NCBI GenBank assembly: GCA_030618945.1
Contig: JAUXCI010000070.1
Coordinates: 1-9,869 of the forward strand
From: Flavobacteriaceae bacterium
Lineage (GTDB): Bacteria > Bacteroidota > Bacteroidia > Flavobacteriales > Flavobacteriaceae
DNA: 9,869 nucleotides
Reading direction: 5' to 3'
Part shown: in pieces, positions 1 through 7,562 of the stretch
Numbering within the stretch: position 1 is the first letter of the stretch
How the letters are laid out: each line of letters begins with the position of its first letter
Program-made: the position numbers and the translations under genes
The notes under the pieces: model-generated
The model's database searches: none
Seen by the model: only the letters and a program-made list of their open reading frames with translations
What the model was told of the DNA's origin: nothing

Positions 1-33
1 AAATTTTGGCGCAGCTTTAGCTAAATTTTTCAT
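1..33 (-). CDS. Possible start of an unidentified gene running off the left edge
   Basis: An ATG at 33-31 on the minus strand opens a frame that stays open to the window edge, reading MKNLAKAAPKF over 11 codons. It begins 35 bases after the gltD stop and has the same direction, so it could be the next gene of the gltBD operon. The evidence is weak: 11 codons without a stop is expected by chance, the product is not recognisable, and the same bases are also open on the plus strand (frame starting at base 2, stop at 98-100, overlapping the end of gltD). I cannot tell which reading, if either, is real. No convincing terminator with a T-run is visible between gltD and the edge. Confidence 0.2.
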   Translation of the reverse strand, partial: MKNLAKAAPKF

Positions 34-68
34 AGGCAAAATAAATTTTCGAAGTGCTATCGGGATAA

Positions 69-1526
69 TTATACCCCAGGAAGATCCCCTTGCCCTTTAA
101 CTGGAAGGTTACTTTCTCCCATTAAATACAGATCAACTTCACGAGCCGCTTCACGTCCTTCATTAATCGCCCAAACAATAAGGGACTGACCTCTTCTCAT
201 GTCACCTGCCGTAAAAATATGAGGTACATTAGTTTGGTAATTTTTCGCTTTAAAATTAGTCTTTTGGTCTAATTTCAGACCGAGTTGGTCGCTTAAGATG
301 GTTTCTGGTCCAGTAAATCCAAGGGCCAGGAGAACAAGATCACAGGGCCAGGTTTTTTCAGTACCTTCTATTTCAATTAGTGCAGGTCTTTCACCTGGAA
401 CAATTTTCCACTCCACTTCAATAGTTTTAAGGCCAACGAGTTCATTTTTATCATTTGTAATATATTCTTTGGTGTTGATCAGCCAGTTTCTGTCACATCC
501 CTCTTCGTGAGATGATGAAGTTTTCAACTGTAAAGGCCAAAATGGCCAAGGTGTTGTATCACTTCTTCCCAAAGGAGGTTTGGGCAAGATCTCAAAATTG
601 GTTACAGATTTAGCCCCCTGTCGATTAGAAGTGCCAATACAGTCAGAGCCGGTATCGCCACCACCAATTACTATCACGTCTTTACCTTCGGCCGAAATGG
701 GTTCTTCACTAAATTTACTCCCAAAAATAGTCTTGGTTTGCTGGGTGAGAAAATCCATCGCCTGTTCAACTCCTTTAGCATCTGCACCTTTGGTTGGTAA
801 GGAGCGTCTTTTTGTTGCGCCGCCACAAAGAACTATCGCATCAAATTCATTTAGTTCATCCACAGGATGGTTAACTCCGATATGTGTATTGGTTTTTAAC
901 ACAATCCCCTCTTCTTCTAAAATTTTGACCCTTCTGTCAATGATTTCTTTTTCCAATTTAAAATTTGGAATACCATATCTCAATAAGCCGCCAATTGCAT
1001 CATCTCTTTCAAAAACGGTTACTAAATGTCCGGCTCTGTTGAGCTGTTGTGCGGTGGCAAGTCCTGCCGGTCCAGATCCTACAACAGCAACTTTTTTATT
1101 CGTTCTGATTTTTGGTGGATTGGCTACAATCCATCCTTCTTCGAAGCCTCTTTCAACGATGTTCTTTTCGATGTTTTCAATTGAAATAGGATCTTCTATT
1201 AATCCTAAAACACAGGCCTTTTCGCATGGGGCAGGGCATAATCTTCCTGTAAATTCCGGAAAATTATTAGTTGAATGCAGTATAGCCAATGCCTTTTTCC
1301 ATTCTCCCTTATATATTAAATCGTTGAAGTCAGGGATTAAATTGCCTAGAGGACATCCGCTATGGCAAAATGGAATCCCACAATCCATACATCTGGAACC
1401 TTGTTTTTCTTGCTCCATTCTGTCTAATGGAATAGTAAACTCCTTAAAATTCTTAAGCCTATCATCTACAGCTTTATTTTTTTCATCGACCCTGTCAAAC
1501 TCTATAAATCCTGTTAATTTCCCCAT
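69..1526 (-). CDS. gltD: Glutamate synthase (NADPH) small subunit GltD
   Basis: The 485-residue product is the cytosolic beta subunit of glutamate synthase (GOGAT). It oxidises NADPH on FAD and sends electrons through iron-sulfur clusters to GltB. The N-terminal part carries the cysteines expected for the two [4Fe-4S] clusters: C46, C49, C54, C58 and then C97, C101, C105. A Rossmann FAD site, VVGSGPAG, lies at about 148-155. A second dinucleotide site for NADPH, VIGGGDTGSD, is at about 286-295. The motif TAGDMRRGQSLIVWAINEG near 439-457 is the C-terminal FAD-contacting segment of this family. The length is normal (E. coli GltD is about 470) and no domain is missing. The ATG lies 2 bases after the gltB stop, so translation is probably coupled and the subunits made together. 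Identification is firm. Similar oxidoreductases (NfnB, DPYD N-terminal part) share the fold, but the gltB partner settles the call. Confidence 0.97.
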   Translation of the reverse strand: MGKLTGFIEFDRVDEKNKAVDDRLKNFKEFTIPLDRMEQEKQGSRCMDCGIPFCHSGCPLGNLIPDFNDLIYKGEWKKALAILHSTNNFPEFTGRLCPAPCEKACVLGLIEDPISIENIEKNIVERGFEEGWIVANPPKIRTNKKVAVVGSGPAGLATAQQLNRAGHLVTVFERDDAIGGLLRYGIPNFKLEKEIIDRRVKILEEEGIVLKTNTHIGVNHPVDELNEFDAIVLCGGATKRRSLPTKGADAKGVEQAMDFLTQQTKTIFGSKFSEEPISAEGKDVIVIGGGDTGSDCIGTSNRQGAKSVTNFEILPKPPLGRSDTTPWPFWPLQLKTSSSHEEGCDRNWLINTKEYITNDKNELVGLKTIEVEWKIVPGERPALIEIEGTEKTWPCDLVLLALGFTGPETILSDQLGLKLDQKTNFKAKNYQTNVPHIFTAGDMRRGQSLIVWAINEGREAAREVDLYLMGESNLPVKGQGDLPGV

Positions 1527-1528
1527 GT

Positions 1529-4500
1529 CTAAACTGTTTGTTCTGCTTCTTTTTGCTCATTTAACCTCTCCAAGGCTTTCTTGTATTCAGTAGGGATAAT
1601 CTTGATAAAATGTTCTCTTTGGTTTTCCCAGTTTTCTAAAAGTTTTAATGCTTTTGTGCTTTCAGTAGCGTGGTAATGATTTTGAACCAGTTCAAACAAT
1701 TCCTGAGAATCCGTTTCTGAAGGTTTTTCAAGCTCTACCATTTCTCGATTACATCGCTCCTTGGCAAAGGTTTGCTCAGGGTCGTAGATATAAGCAATAC
1801 CACCACTCATTCCTGCACCAAAATTTCTTCCGGTTTTACCGAGAACAACTACTTTTCCTCCGGTCATATATTCACAACCGTGGTCACCTACACCTTCAAC
1901 AACTGCTGTGATGCCTGAATTCCGAACACAAAACCTTTCTCCCGCTACACCATTTATATATGCTTCTCCTTTGATAGCCCCATAAAAGCACACATTACCT
2001 ATGATGATGTTTTCATCTGCAATAAAGGTCGCTTTTTCAGGTTTTTTAACGATCAGTTTTGCTCCTGAAAGGCCTTTTCCAAGGTAATCATTGGTATTAC
2101 CTTCAATCTTAAGCGTAAGTCCGTTGGTGGCAAATGCACCAAAACTCTGTCCGGCAGAACCGGTAAAATTAATCTGTAAAGTATTTTTAGGTAGCCCGTT
2201 AACCCCATAAATCTTGGAAATCTCATTGCTGATTATGGCACCGACTGATCGGTCAGTGTTAGTAATGGGGTAACTTAACTTCATCTTCTCTTTTCTATAG
2301 ATCGCCGGATGGGCATCCTTGATGATCGTAAAGTCAAGCGCATTTTCAATATCATGGAATTGTGATTCCGTGTTGTGTAATGACTTTGAATGATAATCAG
2401 AAGGTTGATACAAAATAGGTGATAGGTCCAGTCCTTGTGCTTTGTATTGTTGTATTGCTGTTTTGACATTGATCTTTTGAGACTGCCCAACCATTTCATC
2501 TATGCTTCTAAAGCCAAGAGATGCCATAATTACTCTTAATTCTTCAGCTACAAAATACATGAAATTGATCACGTGTTCCGGCGTCCCTTTAAAATTCTTT
2601 CTCAATTCGGGATCTTGGGTGGCAATACCTACAGGGCAAGTATTCAAATGACATTTTCGCATCATGATACAGCCAGAAGCTACTAAAGGAGCCGTGGCAA
2701 AACCAAATTCTTCTGCGCCCAGCAGACAAGCTATAGCAACATCTCTTCCTGTTTTTAACTGTCCGTCGCATTCGAGTACAACTCTACTTCTCAGGTTGTT
2801 TAAAACCAAGGTTTGCTGTGCTTCAGCTATTCCTAATTCCCAAGGTAAACCTGCGTGTTTTAAGGAGGTCAAGGGAGATGCTCCTGTTCCACCATCGAAA
2901 CCTGAAATCAGGATTACGTCCGCTTTAGCCTTGGCTACACCTGCGGCAATGGTTCCAACACCTACTTCAGAAACCAGTTTCACATTTATTCTTGCCTCTC
3001 GATTGGCATTCTTAAGGTCAAAAATCAATTGGGAAAGGTCCTCAATCGAATAGATATCGTGATGTGGTGGGGGCGATATCAGCCCCACATAAGGCGTGGA
3101 GTTTCTTACTTCAGCAATCCAGGGAAAAACTTTCTCTCCGGGTAATTGTCCTCCTTCTCCAGGTTTAGCACCTTGAGCCATTTTGATTTGTATTTCTTTG
3201 GCATTGGTCAGGTAATTACTGGATACCCCAAATCTTCCTGAGGCAACTTGTTTGATCGCACTGTTTCTGCTATCTCCGTTAAGGTCTTTTCTAAACCTGT
3301 TTAAGTCTTCACCGCCTTCTCCTGAATTGCTTTTCGCACCGATACGATTCATAGCAATTGCCAGATTTTCATGAGCTTCACGAGAGATTGATCCATAAGA
3401 CATAGCACCCGTTTTGAATCGTTTTACGATCTCGGTCCAAGGTTCTACTTCTTCCAAAGGAATTGGATCCAGGTTTTTAAATTCAAACAGGCCTCTTAAG
3501 GTCATCAGGCTTTCACTTTGCTCATTTATCATTTTTGCATATTGAGCATAGCTTTCAGGACTATTTAAACGAACGGCTTGTTGTAATTTGGAAACGGTTG
3601 TTGGATTGAACATATGTTTTTCTCCATTTCTTCTCCATCTGTAATCTCCACCGATATCCAATTTTAAGTTTTTGTCAATTTTATCGTTAAAGAAGGCATT
3701 CTTATGTCTTTTAGAGATTTCTCTTTCAACTTCGTATAGCCCTATTCCTTGGATTCTAGAAGGTGTATTTGGAAAATATTTATCAGTGAACTTTGTGTTG
3801 AGTCCGAGGATCTCAAATATTTGGGAAGCTTTATAGGAATGCAAGGTAGAGATCCCAATTTTGTTCATAATCTTAAGGATACCCTTACCGGTAGCTTTAT
3901 TAAAGTTCTGCACTGCCTCTTCGGCATCGATACCTGAAATGCTTCCATTATTGACTTTCTCCCGAATGATTTCGTTTACCATATATGGATTAATAGCGCT
4001 GGCACCATAACCAAATAAAGTTGCAAAATGATGGGGCTCACGAGGTTCAGCCGATTCAATGATAATTCCGAATTTTGAACGTTTTTTAGACTTGTTCAAG
4101 GAGTGGTGTAGATAGGAACAGGCCAAAAGAGCAGGGATGGGGCCATTCGTTTTATCAGCTCCGCGATCAGTCAAAATGATAATATTACAACCCTCATCAA
4201 CGGCTTTTGAAGCTTGTTCAATAATTTGGTCCAAAGCTTTTTCAAGTGAGTTTAAACCTCTTTTGATATCATAAAGCATTGGAATTTCACGCGCCTTATA
4301 ATCAGGTAAATCGATATTTTTTATCTTATCTAAATCGTCGTTTGATATAACAGGATTTTGGATTTTTAATTTTTTACAATGATCCGAAGAGATTTTGAAA
4401 ATGTTTCGATCTTCTCCAACAGCAAGGCTTATGTCAGTAATGATTTCTTCACGAATTCCGTCAAGCGGAGGATTGGTTACTTGAGCAAATAATTGCTTGA

Positions 4501-6040
4501 AATAATTGTATAACAATTGATGCTGGTCAGATAAAACCGCTAAAGGAGTGTCAGTACCCATGGACCCAATAGTTTCCTTACCCGTTTTACACATAGGGCT
4601 AATGAGCATGTCAATGTCCTCCATGGTATATCCAAACATTCTTTGCCTTGTTTTGTAAGGTGTTAGCTCAATAGGGCATTTATTTCCTGTATAAGGAACT
4701 TTGGCTAAGGGCAAAAGGTTCTTATTCAGCCATTCTTTATAAGGATATTTTTTAGCAACTTCATTTTTCACCTCTTCATCTTCGATGATCTTACCCGCAT
4801 TCATGTCTACCAAAAATATCTTACCCGGTTCTAACCTTCCATGTCTAACCACGTCTTCAGGCTTGATGTCTAAAACACCTATTTCTGATGACATGATCAC
4901 ATATCCCCCTTTGGTTACAGTAAATCGAGAAGGGCGTAAGCCGTTTCGGTCAAGTAAAGCGCCTATATAATTGCCGTCTGTAAAGGGTACAGAAGCCGGA
5001 CCATCCCAGGGTTCCATAATACATGAATTGTATTCATAAAAGGCTTTTTTCTCTTCAGACATGTTGTCGTCTTTCTCCCAGGCCTCAGGAACCAACATCA
5101 TCATTACCTCAGGAAGGGAACGCCCTGTCATCAATAATAATTCTACGGTCATGTCCATAGATGCAGAGTCTGATTTATTATCTGATATGATGGGGAATAA
5201 TTTTTTTATATCATTACCAAAGAGCTCACTATTCATTAACTCTTCCCGTGCTTTCATTCTACTCACATTACCCCTTAGCGTATTAATTTCTCCATTGTGA
5301 CACATAAACCTGAAGGGCTGTGCTAAATCCCAGGAGGGGGCTGTATTTGTAGAAAATCTTTGATGAACTAATGCAAGCCTGGTTACCAAATCAGGATCAG
5401 AAAGGTCAGTATAATAATTTCTGATATCTTCAGGTATCAATAAGCCCTTATAGATAAGCGTAGTGGATGAAAAGCTTGGTATATAAAACTGTTTTGCATG
5501 CTTTAGTTTTGATTCTTCTATTCTATGCTCAGCAATTTTTCTTGCCATATAAACCTTTGCATTGAATTCCAAATCGCTTAGTTCCTGTTCGTTCTTTCCA
5601 ACAAATAATTGCTTTATAAAAGGTTCAGTTGATGCTGCTATTTCACCAAGGTGTTCTGATTCAACCGGTACGTCTCTCCAGCCTAAAATACTGAGATTTT
5701 GGTTTTTAATCTCTTCTTCCAAGGTCTCAGTACAATATTTGAATTGATTGATCCCCTTTGGAAGAAAGACCATTCCTACCGCATAATCACCTTGCTCAGG
5801 TAAGCTAAAATCACATACTTTAGTAAAAAATTTATGAGGAATGTCTATTAGAATTCCTGCACCGTCTCCGGTTTTTCCATCAGCACTTACGGCCCCACGA
5901 TGTTCTAATTTGATCAGTATTTCTAAAGCATCGTGAATAATACCGTTGGTTTTTTCTCCATTTAAGCTACAAATAAAACCAGCTCCGCAATTATCATGTT
6001 CAAATTCCGGTAAATATACCCCTTGCTTTTCGTACGCCAT
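1529..6040 (-). CDS. gltB: Glutamate synthase (NADPH) large subunit GltB
   Basis: The 1503-residue product is the alpha subunit of GOGAT. It hydrolyses glutamine, channels the ammonia to 2-oxoglutarate and reduces the iminoglutarate to glutamate. Domains in order: class II glutamine amidotransferase (about 18-430) with nucleophile Cys18 in DNCGAGF and the conserved stretch RFSTNTAPSW from Arg228, then CHNGEINT; a central linker domain (about 450-780); the FMN synthase barrel (about 810-1200) with SGEGGED near 905 and DGGTGASP from Asp1049; the [3Fe-4S] cysteines C1124, C1130 and C1135 (Cx5Cx4C); and the C-terminal GXGXG beta-helix (about 1290-1425). The frame can be extended 17 codons upstream to a TTG at 6091. 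I chose the ATG at 6040 because it leaves a normal 17-residue propeptide before Cys18 and because the probable promoter lies inside the longer version. Full length and intact. First gene of the operon with gltD. Confidence 0.97.
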   Translation of the reverse strand: MAYEKQGVYLPEFEHDNCGAGFICSLNGEKTNGIIHDALEILIKLEHRGAVSADGKTGDGAGILIDIPHKFFTKVCDFSLPEQGDYAVGMVFLPKGINQFKYCTETLEEEIKNQNLSILGWRDVPVESEHLGEIAASTEPFIKQLFVGKNEQELSDLEFNAKVYMARKIAEHRIEESKLKHAKQFYIPSFSSTTLIYKGLLIPEDIRNYYTDLSDPDLVTRLALVHQRFSTNTAPSWDLAQPFRFMCHNGEINTLRGNVSRMKAREELMNSELFGNDIKKLFPIISDNKSDSASMDMTVELLLMTGRSLPEVMMMLVPEAWEKDDNMSEEKKAFYEYNSCIMEPWDGPASVPFTDGNYIGALLDRNGLRPSRFTVTKGGYVIMSSEIGVLDIKPEDVVRHGRLEPGKIFLVDMNAGKIIEDEEVKNEVAKKYPYKEWLNKNLLPLAKVPYTGNKCPIELTPYKTRQRMFGYTMEDIDMLISPMCKTGKETIGSMGTDTPLAVLSDQHQLLYNYFKQLFAQVTNPPLDGIREEIITDISLAVGEDRNIFKISSDHCKKLKIQNPVISNDDLDKIKNIDLPDYKAREIPMLYDIKRGLNSLEKALDQIIEQASKAVDEGCNIIILTDRGADKTNGPIPALLACSYLHHSLNKSKKRSKFGIIIESAEPREPHHFATLFGYGASAINPYMVNEIIREKVNNGSISGIDAEEAVQNFNKATGKGILKIMNKIGISTLHSYKASQIFEILGLNTKFTDKYFPNTPSRIQGIGLYEVEREISKRHKNAFFNDKIDKNLKLDIGGDYRWRRNGEKHMFNPTTVSKLQQAVRLNSPESYAQYAKMINEQSESLMTLRGLFEFKNLDPIPLEEVEPWTEIVKRFKTGAMSYGSISREAHENLAIAMNRIGAKSNSGEGGEDLNRFRKDLNGDSRNSAIKQVASGRFGVSSNYLTNAKEIQIKMAQGAKPGEGGQLPGEKVFPWIAEVRNSTPYVGLISPPPHHDIYSIEDLSQLIFDLKNANREARINVKLVSEVGVGTIAAGVAKAKADVILISGFDGGTGASPLTSLKHAGLPWELGIAEAQQTLVLNNLRSRVVLECDGQLKTGRDVAIACLLGAEEFGFATAPLVASGCIMMRKCHLNTCPVGIATQDPELRKNFKGTPEHVINFMYFVAEELRVIMASLGFRSIDEMVGQSQKINVKTAIQQYKAQGLDLSPILYQPSDYHSKSLHNTESQFHDIENALDFTIIKDAHPAIYRKEKMKLSYPITNTDRSVGAIISNEISKIYGVNGLPKNTLQINFTGSAGQSFGAFATNGLTLKIEGNTNDYLGKGLSGAKLIVKKPEKATFIADENIIIGNVCFYGAIKGEAYINGVAGERFCVRNSGITAVVEGVGDHGCEYMTGGKVVVLGKTGRNFGAGMSGGIAYIYDPEQTFAKERCNREMVELEKPSETDSQELFELVQNHYHATESTKALKLLENWENQREHFIKIIPTEYKKALERLNEQKEAEQTV

Positions 6041-6056
6041 AATTAATAAATTTTCA

Positions 6057-6088
6057 CAAAAATAACGAAATTCATGTGGAATAATCAA
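6057..6088 (-). promoter_or_regulatory. Probable promoter of gltBD (Bacteroidota type)
   Basis: Read on the minus strand, TATTTTTG at 6064-6057 matches the Bacteroidota -7 consensus TAnnTTTG exactly. A TTG at 6088-6086 sits 21 bases upstream, a suitable distance for the -33 element, and another TTTTTG lies just before it. Transcription would begin near 6050, leaving only about 10 bases of leader before the gltB ATG at 6040. No Shine-Dalgarno sequence is visible; the leader is A/T-rich, which is usual in this phylum. The match is direct; promoter activity is inferred. Confidence 0.55.
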
Positions 6089-6090
6089 CA

Positions 6091-6164
6091 AAAACTGTTA
6101 AACCAAAGAAGAAATGCAATATCATAATTTTACACTATGGAAAACTGTGGATATTATAATTTCG
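6091..6164. repeat. Two interleaved short direct repeats upstream of the gltB promoter
   Basis: AAAACTGT occurs at 6091-6098 and again at 6141-6148. ATATCATAATTTT at 6119-6131 is nearly repeated as ATATTATAATTTC at 6151-6163, with start points 32 bases apart, about three helical turns. All lie directly upstream of the probable gltB promoter, where an activator or nitrogen-responsive regulator could bind. The surrounding DNA is very AT-rich, so chance similarity is a real alternative. Confidence 0.25.
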
Positions 6165-6205
6165 TGTTTAAATTTTGAAGATATGAGAACATTTTTGAAG
6201 TCGTT

Positions 6206-6313
6206 TTAGGCCAAAATTTCACGGAGGTCATCTTGAAGCCTCTGACAATTAACTGCAAATCCTGAGCTCAATAACTTCTCAGAGGAAAGTTTACTTCCTT
6301 CGGTGAGAAGTCT
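6206..6313 (-). pseudogene. C-terminal remnant of a TIGR01777/YfcH-like NAD-dependent epimerase
   Basis: Between the acyl-CoA dehydrogenase stop and gltB, the minus strand holds a 35-codon open stretch followed by a TAA at 6208-6206. It reads RLLTEGSKLSSEKLLSSGF, then a short variable part, then LQDDLREILA. This follows the pattern of the DUF1731 C-terminal end of TIGR01777 (YfcH-like) SDR epimerases: a leucine-rich start, G-S/Q-x-V/L-S/x-x-x-K-L, then a GF, and a final L-x-x-A/D-L-x-x-[IL]-L. There is no start codon. An in-frame TAA lies immediately before it at 6316-6314, and the preceding codons FMAW would suit the family's usual GEMA segment, which suggests the break is a nonsense change or 1-base shift on top of a large deletion. 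None of the Rossmann domain remains. Family assignment is from memory of the pattern, not a search. A chance open frame is possible but the resemblance is good. Confidence 0.55.
6274..6311 (-). other. Hairpin downstream of the acyl-CoA dehydrogenase gene
   Basis: ACTTCTCA at 6274-6281 pairs perfectly with TGAGAAGT at 6304-6311, and an inner GGAA/TTCC (6285-6288 with 6295-6298) can extend it. It begins 30 bases after the acyl-CoA dehydrogenase stop, a reasonable place for a transcript end. No run of T follows on the minus strand, so it does not fit a classical intrinsic terminator, and it lies inside the epimerase-like remnant, so it may be a leftover of coding sequence. Confidence 0.3.
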
Positions 6314-6341
6314 TTACCATGCCATAAAGATTAAATAAATA

Positions 6342-7481
6342 TTATTTCAGCAGCGATCTTGAAATGACAATTTTTTGAATTTCAGAAGTTCCTTCGTAAA
6401 TCTGGGTAATTTTTGCATCGCGCATTAAACGTTCAACGTGGTATTCTTTAACAAAACCATAACCACCATGAATCTGAACGGCTTCCACAGTGTTTCTCAT
6501 GGCCATGTCAGCAGCATATAATTTTGCCATGGCACTAGAAACTGTATAATCTTTTTTATTGTCTTTATCACATGCAGCCTTAAAGCACAGTAAACGCGCA
6601 GTTTCTATTTCTGTGGCCATATCGGCAAGTTTAAAAGCTATAGCCTGATGTTTGCTGATTTCCTTGCCAAAAGCTTTTCTTTCTTTTGAATATTGAAGCG
6701 CCAGTTCATAGGCGCCAGAAGTTATACCAAGTGCTTGAGAGGCAATGCCTATTCTTCCTCCCGACAAGGTTTTCATGGCAAAACTAAATCCAAAACCATC
6801 TTCTCCAATCCTATTTGATTTTGGTACTTTTACGTCATTGAACATAAGTGAGTGCGTATCAGATCCTCTGATGCCGAGCTTGTTCTCTTTCGGTCCTACA
6901 ACAAAGCCTTCCATGTCTTTTTCCATGATAAGGGCGTTGATTCCTTTATGTCCTTTTTCTATATGTGTTTGACAAATTACCAGATAAACAGATGCATTAT
7001 TTCCGTTGGTGATCCAGTTTTTTGTTCCATTGACCACGTAATGGTCACCTTTGTCAATTGCAATTGTTTTTTGGGAAGTGGCATCACTACCTGCTTCTGG
7101 TTCACTTAGGCAAAAGGCTCCAATAATCTCTCCGGTAGCCAAGGGGACCAGATATTTTTGTTTTTGTTCTTCGGTACCAAAGGTTTCAAGCCCCCAGCAA
7201 ACCAATGAGTTATTAACAGACATCACCACAGAGGCAGAAGCATCAATTTTAGATATTTCTTCCATGGCAAGCACATAAGATACCGTGTCCATGCCACCTC
7301 CACCGTATTTTGGATCGGTCATCATACCCAGGAAACCGAGCTCCCCCATTTTTTTTATTTGCTCATGTGGAAAAGTCTGATTCTCATCTCTTTCAATAAC
7401 ACCTGGTAACAATTCGTTTCTGGCAAAATCACGAGCGGCATCTCGGATCATTATTTGTTCTTCGCTAAGGCTGAAATCCAT
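6342..7481 (-). CDS. Acyl-CoA dehydrogenase (short/branched-chain type)
   Basis: The 379-residue protein is a cytosolic FAD flavoenzyme that makes the alpha-beta double bond in acyl-CoA, passing electrons to electron-transfer flavoprotein. It has the standard three parts: N-terminal helical domain (1-115), central beta domain (120-230) and C-terminal helical domain (235-379). Signature 1 is seen as CLSEPEAGSD (124-133) and signature 2 as QIHGGYGFVKEYHVERLMRD (336-355). The catalytic base is Glu363 in IYEGTSE. That position is the one used by short- and medium-chain and butyryl-CoA enzymes, and argues against isovaleryl- or long-chain dehydrogenases, whose base is elsewhere. The exact chain length, and whether the role is fatty acid or isoleucine/valine breakdown, cannot be read from sequence. 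Full length, ATG start at 7481. It is divergent from anmK across 81 bases and is not close enough to gltB (301 bases) to assume co-transcription. Confidence 0.95.
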   Translation of the reverse strand: MDFSLSEEQIMIRDAARDFARNELLPGVIERDENQTFPHEQIKKMGELGFLGMMTDPKYGGGGMDTVSYVLAMEEISKIDASASVVMSVNNSLVCWGLETFGTEEQKQKYLVPLATGEIIGAFCLSEPEAGSDATSQKTIAIDKGDHYVVNGTKNWITNGNNASVYLVICQTHIEKGHKGINALIMEKDMEGFVVGPKENKLGIRGSDTHSLMFNDVKVPKSNRIGEDGFGFSFAMKTLSGGRIGIASQALGITSGAYELALQYSKERKAFGKEISKHQAIAFKLADMATEIETARLLCFKAACDKDNKKDYTVSSAMAKLYAADMAMRNTVEAVQIHGGYGFVKEYHVERLMRDAKITQIYEGTSEIQKIVISRSLLK

Positions 7482-7517
7482 AAAAATTTGAATTTATTAT
7501 TTATAAACTGAATTGAT

Positions 7518-7525
7518 CAAAGATA
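7518..7525 (-). promoter_or_regulatory. Probable -7 element for the acyl-CoA dehydrogenase gene
   Basis: On the minus strand 7525-7518 reads TATCTTTG, an exact match to the Bacteroidota -7 element TAnnTTTG, 36 bases ahead of the ATG at 7481. A matching -33 TTG at the expected distance is not seen; the only TTTTG lies about 10 bases upstream, which is too close. For the divergent anmK gene I see only one-mismatch candidates on the plus strand (TGTATTTG at 7541-7548, TAATTTTA at 7549-7556), so its promoter remains unplaced within this 81-base gap. Confidence 0.4.
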
Positions 7526-7562
7526 GTTAAATTCTCAAAATGTATTTGTAATTTTACGAAAT

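Noticed and set aside
17..26. Palindrome TTTAGCTAAA after gltD as a possible terminator
   Set aside because: A 10-base perfect palindrome leaves no loop, is AT-rich and weak, and has no T-run downstream on the minus strand.
580..1593. Plus-strand open frame of 337 codons opposite gltD
   Set aside because: It lies antisense to gltD, whose FAD, NADPH and cysteine motifs are intact. Its translation is serine- and leucine-rich with no recognisable domain, as expected of a shadow frame.
2664..3053. Plus-strand frame of 129 codons opposite the FMN domain of gltB
   Set aside because: Antisense to a highly conserved part of GltB, with no motif of its own.
6146..6154. TGTGGATAT, one mismatch from a DnaA box
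   Set aside because: It is a single imperfect site with no cluster of boxes, no dnaA or dnaN neighbour, and no other sign of an origin.
6114..6209. 31-codon plus-strand frame in the gap upstream of gltB, preceded by the purine-rich AAAGAAGAA
   Set aside because: It is no longer than expected by chance, lacks a recognisable product and promoter, and runs against the gltB promoter and the epimerase-like remnant.
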